The notes under the pieces were generated by a model, which was given only the letters and a program-made list of their open reading frames with translations, was not told where the DNA came from and made no database searches. From Acanthosepion esculentum (Eukaryota > Mollusca > Cephalopoda > Sepiida > Sepiidae), in the NCBI GenBank assembly GCA_964036315.1, contig OZ038485.1, positions 94,896,451 to 94,960,450 of the forward strand: a stretch of 64,000 nt of DNA, read 5' to 3'. Shown one piece after another: positions 56,176 to 64,000 of the stretch. Both the position numbers and the translations under genes were made by a program. Within the stretch, counting starts at the first letter, position 1, and each line of letters starts with the position of its first letter.

Positions 56176-57355
56176 AATTTTGTTTTATTTCATTCTCACT
56201 TGTTCACACACAAGAAATATACATATATACTTTTTTATTTTTCCAAATGAATAAATTAGAAATAAATCGCACTCAGTGACATATGTTGAGTTCACTGTTA
56301 CCAGTGATAACATTATACCAATACTTTAATTTTTTAATTATAGAAAAATCTTTTCTGCAAAGAAAAAAATCAGTTTTCCCCCATTTATGCTTGCACATAT
56401 TGTCGTCTCTAGTGAAAATATCTGAAGTACCTATCACGAAAAATTACCTTGAATCTTTTTAGTCATGAGCCATAGATCATGTAGCCCACTGCTCAAAAAA
56501 AAGGTTGCCCATGCCTGATCTAAGCACTGAATTTTAGTTTCAACACGAGTTACTTCTCTTCCTTTAAAAAAAGATTTGCATATTGAATCGACTGCAGAGT
56601 CTCCAACTGAATGTAATGAATGAAGGTGTGATCATGATGAAGTAAATGTTTAAATAAAAATAAATTTAATAAGAGTAATTTAATAATATAAATTTATAAG
56701 TTTATTTTTCAGTTATTGTCCTTTTGATAAATGGCAATGATTATTTTTTTAATATTAACAAAAAGCTAAGCAACCTAACCACATCATTCAACAAGATGCA
56801 TACAGTTATTCTGTATTTTCTGACATTGAGAAGGGTGAAAAAATCCTTAGGAGCACTATTGTAATTGTAGTGAGTTTAGGCCACAGACTGACTGTAGAGG
56901 AGATACATAGTAGCAGAAGCAATTGACAGGCATCTTTTATAAACCTAAATATTTGTAGGCCTTGTAAGGATACAGAAGGTGCTTATTTCCCTTTGGTGGA
57001 GATGTCACATGGGTCACATATACAAGTTCATGGTGTCATTTTCCTTTGGGAATTTTCTCAGTTATAGAAAGAAACTCCAGTTCACAGACCTCAATTTGGA
57101 AAAACCCAAGATTCATTGTCACCCATTCGTGGAATATATCCTCGTCTGGGGCATAGATGAGTCTGAACCATTTGAATCTGGAGTCCTAAACATGGCTTCT
57201 TCAGACACAGGAGTATCTCCATATAATATGTAAGAGCATTCCTTTTTGTTTCTCCTTATACTCTGCTTTGCTGTGTAGATATGTGATCTATTATTCTGTG
57301 TGGGACACTTGTGTGTATATATATATATATATATATGCACATTTCATTAAAAACG
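56176..57355. other. Unassigned stretch
   Basis: 57117-57240 is open on both strands (minus: GDTPVSEEAMFRTPDSNGSD) and is less AT-rich, possibly an old element with a CTGAAGAAG-type motif. (AT)n at 57314-57334. Confidence 0.35.
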
Positions 57356-58010
57356 ACTGACAAGGTGCTTTTATTTAGTTTTTTATATAATTTCTCTAAT
57401 AAAGTTTTTCTTTTCAGAGGATAAATTATATAAAAACTGTCCGAATGTTCTTTTTGTCTGAGCGCTTTCGGCTATACATTTAGCCATTTTCAAGGATTAT
57501 ATTTCAACTGTTAGAATTAGAAATAGTTTGTTGTATGTATGTTTTATAATGTGATTTTAATTTTTTTTTTTTTTTTTTGTTTCAAAACACGGTCAAGATA
57601 TTATGTCCATGTTCAAAGTTAATATTATTAAGTGTTGGTTTGTTTGTTTTTATTAGTAAGGCTTCCATTATTTTTAGCCTTTTTTTGCAAGTGGATGATG
57701 CTATTATATTAGTGTTGTCGACAAGTATATTCCGAATAGTGTCCGGTAGGTCTCCATGAATATATATATATATATATATGTAGTTTTTTGTATGTCTTAG
57801 TAGCATAAAAATGCTCTCTGAGAAAAAAGCATGTTTGTCAATTCTTTTCCTTTCAGCCGTTCCGTTCTGTCTGTGAAATATGGCGTTATTATATTACAGA
57901 TATAATAATGCCCATAACAGGGGAAATAAAAATGGGAGATTAAAACCTTTTTTACATAGCAAACCCTTGTTACAGCCTCATCCTGGTCAAGCTCTTTTAT
58001 TGTGGTATCT
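57356..58010 (-). pseudogene. Probable Penelope-like element relic
   Basis: On the minus strand FTDRTERLKGKELTNMLFSQ, HGDLPDTIRNILVD and KRLKIMEALLIKTNKPTLNN; the EALLIKT.KPTLN ending is typical of the GIY-YIG-type C-terminus of Penelope-like elements as I remember them. It is followed by a 3' region with CCTTGAAAATGGCTAAATGT + ATAGCCGAAAGCG, a hairpin-like motif. An (AT)n tract at 57757-57779 and stops break the frame. Confidence 0.5.
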
Positions 58011-58011
58011 A

Positions 58012-58290
58012 TTGTGATTTTATAAGCCCGGCTCATATGTGGCACAAGGCCGAAAGTATGGGGCACCAAAGTGAGGATCGAACTCACTACTCAATCGTAA
58101 TTGATCTAGCAAGACAAGATTTCTAACCATTACACCACGTTGAGGTGGCCAAGTGATTTTATAAGCGTAGCTCTGATGGGGAACAAGGCCGAAAGTATGG
58201 GGCACCCAGTGATGATCAAACTCACTACTCAATCGTAATTGATCTAGTGAGCAAGCTTGCTAACCATTACACTGCCTCCGGGTGCCCAAT
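58012..58290 (-). repeat. Tandem pair of tRNA-derived SINE-D units
   Basis: Two adjacent units in the same orientation, about 135 bp apart. Each has, on the minus strand, an A-box-like GTGTAATGGTTAGCAAGC or GTGTAATGGTTAGAAATC, the shared TAGATCAATTACGATTGAGT, a B-box GTGAGTTCGATCCTCACT or GTGAGTTTGATCATCACT, GGTGCCCCATACTTTCGGCC and TTATAAAATCAC. The heads resemble a tRNA with a long variable region; this is a SINE dimer and not a tRNA cluster. Confidence 0.8.
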
Positions 58291-58809
58291 TGTGGTATCT
58301 ATATCAGTTTGTCTAATAATAATAATATTCTTCTAAACGCAGTAAAAAATTTCCATAATGATATAGGCATACGGTTTTACTGACACAAATGTGTGAAAAC
58401 AATGTTTAAGAAAGGTGAGCCTATGAAGACCAATAACATTTTCACAAATATGTTTCATAATGGTAATTTGTAAATGGTATAACACATTATAAGAGCAAAC
58501 AATTTTTTCCGCTACCATTCTGCAAGGTACCACTTTAGGCCAAAGAAGAGGCAGACAGGGGGAAAATGCACTGTCAACATCACTGAGTGGGTTGGGAGAT
58601 CATTCACAGAAATTCAGACATTGGCACACAATAGCGAGGGAGCTGCTCAGGTGTTCAGCTATGACCCTACAACCACACCTAGTCATGTAACTTATTAGCA
58701 TTATAATAATCTTTTTTAAATGTACTTTTTGCTCATTTGTCTAAGTCAAACAGCAGACCTATTTAATCATCAAACTTCTTGCTTACAGGACCCATGTTAT
58801 TATTATTAT
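58291..58809. other. Unassigned stretch
   Basis: No gene or repeat family recognised. Confidence 0.35.
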
Positions 58810-59295
58810 TAGATTTCATGTCATCTCTGACTCTTAGATATTTCGACCAGGTGATGAAAGTCATATCCCTGCAGATTAGAAACACAGCACCTTCCTCAGA
58901 ACATGAGCTGTTCTAATCAACACTGCCTCATTTGCACTCCCAATGATATCAGATATCTCCAAGGCATCTGACAATATAGAAAGACTCCTGAAAATAGTCA
59001 CAAGTATGTTGCTTGGTACATTTCTCTGATTTGCCCTGAAAAGTTTTAGTACCTCTGTATTTTTGCCTGCTCCACCATCACAATATTCTTATCCCAAGAT
59101 ACTGCAACATCTATATGGATCTCTTCATAGCTGATCTTGTGCAAAAGTGTGATATCAGGATGAATTCTTTATAAGCACTTAGTCAACATGGTCGTATCCT
59201 ACATGAGTTTCACGTACTCATTCTCAGTGACTGATAATAGTGAATGCTTGTACCACTTCTCTGGACACTCAAGACCATACTTCCTGTATAGTTCC
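58810..59295 (-). pseudogene. LINE-T relic, C-terminal end
   Basis: Minus strand, split over frames: KYGLECPEKWYKHSLLSVTE, IHPDITLLHKISYEEIHIDV, AVSWDKNIVMVEQAKIQRY, then EISDIIGSANEAVLIRTAHV + LRKVL. This matches the C-terminal module EKWY...PDIVV...ID.AVPGD...VEKY...TARILRKVL found at the end of one group of LINE reverse-transcriptase ORFs. Several stops. Confidence 0.65.
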
Positions 59296-59725
59296 CAATG
59301 TATCCTGAGGGTTACTTTGTCTTGACATTGTCTGTATTCTTTTTATGTGGATTCTAATATATTCTGAGGGCTACTTTGTCATGAAATCGTCTGCATTTTT
59401 GTGCCATTCCCAATGTATCCTGAGGGCTACTTTGTCATGAAATCATCTGTATTTTGTATGCCATTCCCAATGTAATTTGAGGGCCACTTTGTCATTAAAT
59501 TGTCTGTATTTTTTGTGCCATTCCCAATGTAATTTGAGGGCCACTTTGTCATCAAATTGTCTGTATTTTTTGTGCCATTCTCAATGTATTCTGAGGGCTA
59601 CTTTGTCATCAAACCGTCTGCATTTTTTGTGTCATTCTCAATGTATTCTGAGGGTTACTTTGTCATGAAATCGTTTGCATTTTTTGTGCTATTCCCAATG
59701 TATTCTGAGGGCTGCTTTTTCATGG
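59296..59725. repeat. 57-bp minisatellite, 8 units
   Basis: CTGAGGG/TTGAGGG occurs at 59305-59707 with spacings 59, 56, 57, 57, 57, 57, 57. The unit includes CATTCCCAATGTATTCTGAG, GGCTACTTTGTCATGAAATC and GTCTGCATTTTTTGTGC. Units differ by several substitutions, so it is older than the 26-bp array. The period is 19 codons, which makes periodic open frames that I do not regard as genes. Confidence 0.93.
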
Positions 59726-60459
59726 TTGTGACACTATTTAGCTATGGTAATTGGCTAACTAATTAACCATAGAAATTAAAACAGGAAATACTTAAGGCGA
59801 AAAAGAGCTATCCAAAAAGATAGACTGATCAATGTTAAAAAAAAAAATTTTATTCTATTTATGAAAAAGATACTTTTCACAAAAGACAGTAAACCCGTGG
59901 AAAAAGCCATATGTGAGGTTTTGTCAAGATTGATTAATGTCTTGCTGAGGGAGATGGGAGGAAAGGCAAATATTAAAATATCGGCTTGAGACAATCGCTG
60001 ATACAGGCAGGGTGAATCAATGTTAATTATCTTTCCAAGATATCATTTACTTTTTTTCTTGGCCACCAGCGAGGAAAAGCAATGTGGCAATTATAAAATT
60101 TTGGCATTGTCTCGACATAGGCCAGAGGATTGTTACTATTTACCTTATCAATGTGTTGCTTCAGATGCTGAAATGTTGAATAGCAATATGGCATTTGTAA
60201 AATTTTGGCATGAGACAGAAAATAGAGTGGAGAATTGAGATTTGGCGAGATAAAAGAATTTAATTTCTCAACAAGCCAAGGATTCCATCATAAAGCTAAC
60301 TTCATGAAGGGACCAGATGGCAAACTTTGACAGTGATTGATGGAGTTGGTAGAGAGTGTTGGCTAAGTGAATTCTGGGTGGCCAAAAGATATGATAGAAT
60401 TCGTAAAAGTTTTGGCCGATGGGAAAAAGGAGAATTTTGTAAACAAAAATTCTAGATTA
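59726..60459. other. Unassigned stretch, possibly upstream part of an LTR
   Basis: Two blocks ATGTGGCAATTATAAAATTT and ATATGGCATTTGTAAAATTT, about 110 bp apart near 60080 and 60187, each followed by TGGCAT, are imperfect direct repeats. No gene recognised. Confidence 0.35.
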
Positions 60460-61320
60460 TAATTTTAAGGAGGCCAGCTTAGCCACACCCGCATGGCCGG
60501 GATGCCATTGGTCGAATGGTAGCAATGGTGATAGGCGGAGGTGAATGGATGAGAAAGACGGAGAAGTTATTAACACCCACTGAAGGGATTTGTATGAGAT
60601 ATCAATGAGAGAGAGAAAGAGTCTAGGAGGATAGCTCTCCTCTGACCTTCCCTCACTGACGATGAAGAACCGCCCCCCCCCGAAATGGAAAGTGATTAAT
60701 TTTCCAAAAATGGGAAGTAATCAATTTTCCTGGCCTGACAACAAAGAGATTTCTTGTTAGAAATCGAGATTTAACAAGAACCTCAGGCTGCGTCTGGCCC
60801 CATACCGGGTTTTGGTTGGTACCCTTATAAACAAACATCCTGTGGTCGTTCGGCAGTTAGTTCAGTGAGTTTGAGTTCTGAGTTGGAGTTGCAGTCAGTA
60901 CAGACAGACAGTTCAGTTTGAGTAGCGGAAACCAGAGTGTTGCCTTGCAGAAGCTGACCAAGAGATTCCACGACTTCCGACTTTGCCTATCCTACCAATA
61001 GCAAGTTATACTGACAAACAAAGCCAAGCCAGCACCTAAGAACTAAATCAGCTGACTTAAGATACCAACTTGCTTGAAACATAGAAGTGCCACATTTTGT
61101 AGAAAACGGGCTGGGAGAAAAACACACTTCTGTATATAACAGAAGGATAAAGTTAATTTGTTATTTCTTAACATACTTGAACCTCTTCGGTTTTTCTTTT
61201 ATTTATTTATTTTTCTTTGCACTTGCGCGATACCACCTTCAGTCTGGACTCAGCCTACACTACAGCCCGATGACCTGATTGATCTCGTCTACATAAGATC
61301 AAAATCACAACATGGGTAGG
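60460..61320 (+). promoter_or_regulatory. Promoter-like, LTR-like segment
   Basis: TTATAAAC at 60825-60832 (TATA-like), with GGCAGTTAGTTCAGTGAG about 25-30 bp downstream (initiator-like), a CATTGGTCGAATGG block (inverted CCAAT) upstream near 60510, and a segment ending ATCACAACA just before TGGGTAGG at 61313. An LTR with U3-R-U5 followed by a primer-binding site would look like this, but there is no second LTR and no gag or pol nearby. A host promoter is the alternative. Confidence 0.35.
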
Positions 61321-61625
61321 TTAGACTTGAGATCGAAGCAGTTAATCCAGTAACCAGACGTTACAAGTGAGCTGGGAACGATACAGCTGGTATTGAACCA
61401 GTACAGCTGGTGAAGCCATTAACATCGACGACCAGAATTCGACCCTGGACGGGCCAGTGGCACATATTGGTATCCTGACCAGGGCATTTCGCCGAGTAGC
61501 GACGACCACCTAATGACCGGGACACAGGCTGGTGGCAGCGACAAAGAGTCAACCCCAAAACACCGGTAGAAGAAACATTACAGCTTCTCGCCGCGACTGG
61601 GAGTTGACCACGGACCGACAGCTGA
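61321..61625. other. GC-enriched block of unknown nature
   Basis: Around half G+C in an AT-rich region, ending abruptly near 61625. It contains TACAGCTGGT twice (61381 and 61402 region) and GGTGGCAGCGACAAAG near 61532. It may be the untranslated leader of an LTR element. No convincing reading frame. Confidence 0.4.
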
Positions 61626-61949
61626 GTGTCACATGGTGTAATTTGTACTGTTTATTATTATAAAACTTATAGAAGAGTACAATTTAAGAAAATGAAAAGA
61701 AAAGGCATAGAATTTAAAATATTGAACAATATTTTGACTGTACATCAGTCTTGTTCCAGTTATGTTTAAAAATTGCTGATAAGTATAAAAAATTATGAAA
61801 AAGACAAGTCTTTGCATAAATGTTACTTGTCTTGGGAAAAAACAATCAACATGACAAAGTGAATGAAATGCAGCCAGCATGAATGGAATGCAACTTAAAC
61901 GCAAGTAGCTCAATGTTACAAAACAAATGCATTAAACTAAGAATGCAAG
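61626..61949. other. Unassigned AT-rich stretch
   Basis: No gene or repeat recognised. Confidence 0.35.
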
Positions 61950-62110
61950 CCATTTACTTAAACTGCCTCATCACATTGAGACTTTCAAATGGATATCATG
62001 AAAAGCACCCAAGTTGTTCAGAAATGTCTAAACTCTCATCTGTAACAGATCAATGATTAAAAATGGATTCACATGAATGAATCCTGTAGGTCTTAGAGAG
62101 AACCTGCCTT
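61950..62110 (+). pseudogene. LINE-A fragment
   Basis: CTGCCTCATCACATTGAGAC, TTTCAAATGGATATCATG and GAATCCTGTAGGTCTTAGAG parallel the start of the tail at 2575-2730. Confidence 0.55.
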
Positions 62111-62374
62111 CTTCAAAACTCATGAGCTGGTACTCACCATTACCATCAGTGTTTTGATTGCTTCACTCGTCAAGGGAACCTGAGGGCAGAAGAAACAGAC
62201 TTTGACTTTTCTTCCTTTTGATCCTTTCAGTGAAATTACAAATAGTTTGCTGGCACCCATCTCCTCTCCAAGCTCTTGACTGACAGCTGGAGACCAGAGA
62301 ATATGGTGTGGGTCACCCTCAGTCGATACACTAGGTGCTCAGGTTTTGAATTCAGAGTTACCATTCTCTTAGAC

Positions 62375-62560
62375 TGGTTGCCACCCAAGTCTATAGGACC
62401 CAGTCTGTCCTGCTATTTTACCCCTAGATAGGGGGAGAAGAGATGGATTCATACCTTTCCCAAGGGTATTAGCATGTAAGTGAATGTAATGAACTTGACT
62501 GAAATTCATTGCATTCACTTATGTGCTAATACTCTTGGGAAAGGTATGACTCATACTACA
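62375..62560 (-). repeat. SINE-C copy forming a palindrome
   Basis: Plus-strand TTGCCACCCAAGTCTATAGG, ACCCAGTCTGTCCTGCTATT, then GATTCATACCTTTCCCAAGG...GTGAATGTAATGAA (62446-62493). After 11 bases the same block returns in inverse orientation (62505-62552). Confidence 0.8.
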
Positions 62561-62574
62561 GAATTACAAAAATA

Positions 62575-63040
62575 TTTGTCCTGGGTATGACGATAAACTA
62601 CATCTAGCAGCAAGGTCACTGATCAGCTGATTGGAGGTTTTGAGGAGTGTAGAACTACTTCTTAATTGTTGTTGTCCTCAGGTCCACCCTGACCGGTGTT
62701 GGTAGTATCTATCAGGGTCCCAGCTATATATATAGTGAACCTCCAAATAAAAATCAAAAGTACATTTTTATAATAAAATGACCAACAATACATTTTTATA
62801 GGAAGATGACAATGAATGCAATTCTAAAAAAATATAAAATACATTTTTATAGTAAAATTACTAAGAATACATTTTATGATCTACAAAATATATATCTAAT
62901 TCTTTACTCTGAAAGTATAAAATTATGTACAAGATATCTGTAGTTGAAGGCATAAATTTACATACAAAATATTTATCTTTTGACTTTAAATAGCACACAG
63001 AGGTCGATATGTCACCAAACAATATCATTCAATCAATAAC
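62575..63040 (+). mobile_element. SINE-E copy, diverged
   Basis: GTCCTGGGTATGACGATAAA, GTTTTGAGGAGTGTAGAACT, GGTCCACCCTGACCGG, CAGGGTCCCAGCTAT, then degenerate AATACATTTTTATAG-type units, and AGGTCGATATGTCACCAAAC at the end, corresponding to GGTTGATATGCCATAAAAC. Confidence 0.7.
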
Positions 63041-63169
63041 CCAACCAAACAACGAACATAAAAGAACTTTCATGACATTAGTTCATATGATGTCTTATAA
63101 TTTCTTAAATCAAATGGAATTCCAAAATATAACTGCAATAAGACTACGACATAAAACAGACACATATCT

Positions 63170-63805
63170 TCATCTTTTATGTGCCATGTCCCTTCAGGAC
63201 ATAGGCGATCATGGCTCTCCACTTCTCCCTATCCCTTGTAGTTCTCAATAAGTTTAGTCCCTTTGCTACTTTTCCCTGACCCTGTTCTGTCATCCACTTG
63301 CTTAAGCCCGCTAGGTATGTCACATGTTGCTTTCCCTTGTCTCTGTTTCCCTCTCTTTGCCCTGTGAGTATCAGATTCTCCAAGCCCTTATATGTCCCAG
63401 AAATTTCAGCTGCATTTTCCTGATGTTAAGTGTATGCTTCCTCATTGTTTGCATCCTCTCCAAAACCTTATCGTTGCTCCCATGTTCTGTCCATAGTATC
63501 CTTAGCATCCTTCTGTAGAACCATATCTCCGTCGCCTTGAGTCTCTTTTTCATCTTTGAGGAGATCATCCAACATTCGCTGCCGTAAAGGATGACAGATA
63601 TCACGTAACAGTTCAGTACTCTTTTCTTTGTTATCAACGGAATTCTCCTGTTTTGTAATACTCTGCCTAGCTTTTGGAATATGTCTTTGGCCATCCCAAT
63701 ACATCTTTGGATCTCAGCGTTACACTTACTGTCTTCTGTCAGAACACTTCCCAGATATTTAAATTTCCACATTTGCTTGATTTTAGTGTCTCCAAATCAT
63801 ATTTT
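63170..63805 (-). pseudogene. LINE-B relic, C-terminal part of the reverse-transcriptase ORF
   Basis: Upstream half (63772-63371) reads MWKFKYLGSVLTEDSKCNAE, KKRVLNCYVISVILYGSECW, KATEIWFYRRMLRILWTEHG and LNIRKMQLKFLGHI. After a frameshift near 63380 it continues as NLILTGQREGNRDKGKQHVT, GLSKWMTEQG and WRAMIAYVLKGHGT with a stop at 63177. This is the post-polymerase region of RTE-like LINEs (annotated in many genomes as endonuclease-reverse transcriptase or craniofacial development protein 2-like). It is the least degraded LINE-B copy here. Confidence 0.8.
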
Positions 63806-64000
63806 GGGCTTATCGCAGCCGCTTTCGGCTGCTCACTAAAGGCGGAAGAGAACAGGGCATTTTTTCAACCTTGACCTTTTCCTTGTGACGTCGTTTATAT
63901 ACGACACGGGGGCGCTCAGGCCATCGCTCCCCCTCTAGAGTGTCCGCTACAGGCTCATCCTTTTACTGATGACCATGCATTCTGTCTACTTGTAGTTTAT
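63806..64000. other. GC-richer window edge
   Basis: Contains the perfect palindrome GCAGCCGCTTTCGGCTGC, TGACGTCGTTTATATACGAC and ACACGGGGGCGCTCAGGCC. It may be another repeat or a regulatory region cut by the window edge. Confidence 0.35.

Noticed and set aside
56979..57340. Open frames on both strands near 57000-57340
   Set aside because: No recognised domain, partly microsatellite; reported only as unassigned.
18870..58290. tRNA genes at the Pol III box pairs (18880, 33490, 53860, 55745, 58140, 58270)
   Set aside because: Cloverleaf stems are not maintained and the boxes are followed by repeated SINE bodies and tails.
59477..59766. Two plus-strand open frames with periodic sequence
   Set aside because: They are products of the 57-bp minisatellite period.

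Overview
The window is metazoan nuclear DNA: very AT-rich, full of long A/T homopolymers and (TA)n tracts, with no prokaryotic gene organisation, and dominated by interspersed repeats. The element mix (RTE/CR1-like LINE 3' ends, tRNA- and 5S-derived SINEs, three Tc1/mariner-type elements, a Ty3/gypsy relic of the K02A2.6 type, a probable Penelope-like relic) together with an invertebrate-type ZDHHC exon suggests a lophotrochozoan. A mollusc, perhaps a cephalopod, is my best guess, but that is inference.

Only one host gene feature is convincing. It is the first coding exon of a DHHC palmitoyltransferase (ZDHHC3/7, Dnz1/GODZ type) on the minus strand at 39748-39866, with a good Kozak context and a GTAAGT donor. 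No downstream exon was found by eye, so most of 1-39747 may be its first intron. 39867-40200 is its likely 5' UTR and promoter.

Local family labels used below. LINE-K: 3' end carrying the KIQRRICNVIGPDL / LWNSLPYYCFPDKYNL protein end. LINE-W: the LWNRLP.GCFP..YNL end. LINE-A: the LVRPRLSYGCHAW end. LINE-B: the FYRRMLRI.WTE end. LINE-T: the EKWY / RTAHVLRKVL end. SINE-A: tRNA head with a (TA)n tail. SINE-B: tRNA head, CTGAAGAAGGCCGG motif, tail reading GATGAGGACAATAGTCC. SINE-C: tRNA head, once with a 5S rRNA head in front, body containing ACCCTTGGGAAAGG and AGCTATGGGTAAATAG. SINE-D: tRNA head followed by CGGCCTTGTGCCACAT. SINE-E: elements with an internal ~30-bp minisatellite built on TTACCAGCAATACATTTTT.

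Layout. 1-4188: AT-rich with a LINE-A relic. 4189-6235: gypsy relic with a candidate LTR. 7586-8153: Tigger/pogo-like element. 11586-12890: dead mariner. 13503-14830: 26-bp minisatellite of 51 units. 16531-18341: Tc1-like element with a LINE-K copy inserted in it. 18.6-28.9 kb: SINEs, LINE ends, a MITE, a 5S-tRNA chimeric SINE. 31-35 kb: LINE relic and foldback SINE-B copies. 35-39.7 kb: mostly unassigned. 39.7-40.2 kb: ZDHHC exon and promoter. 40.5-46.5 kb: LINE relics interrupted by SINE-E and by a DD37D mariner. 46.5-53.9 kb: LINE-W and LINE-K ends, SINE-E, SINE-C. 53.9-59.7 kb: minisatellites, SINE-D, LINE-B split by a foldback SINE-B, Penelope-like relic, LINE-T. 60.4-61.6 kb: GC-enriched promoter/LTR-like segment. 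62-64 kb: SINE-C, SINE-E, LINE-B and a GC-rich edge.

The strongest unusual signals are the repeated foldback architecture of SINE-B, the 5S rRNA-tRNA chimeric SINE, the SINE-E family with a built-in minisatellite (one copy has a clean 13-bp target-site duplication), and several datable nested insertions. All boundaries were read by eye and are approximate unless a duplication or terminal repeat fixes them.
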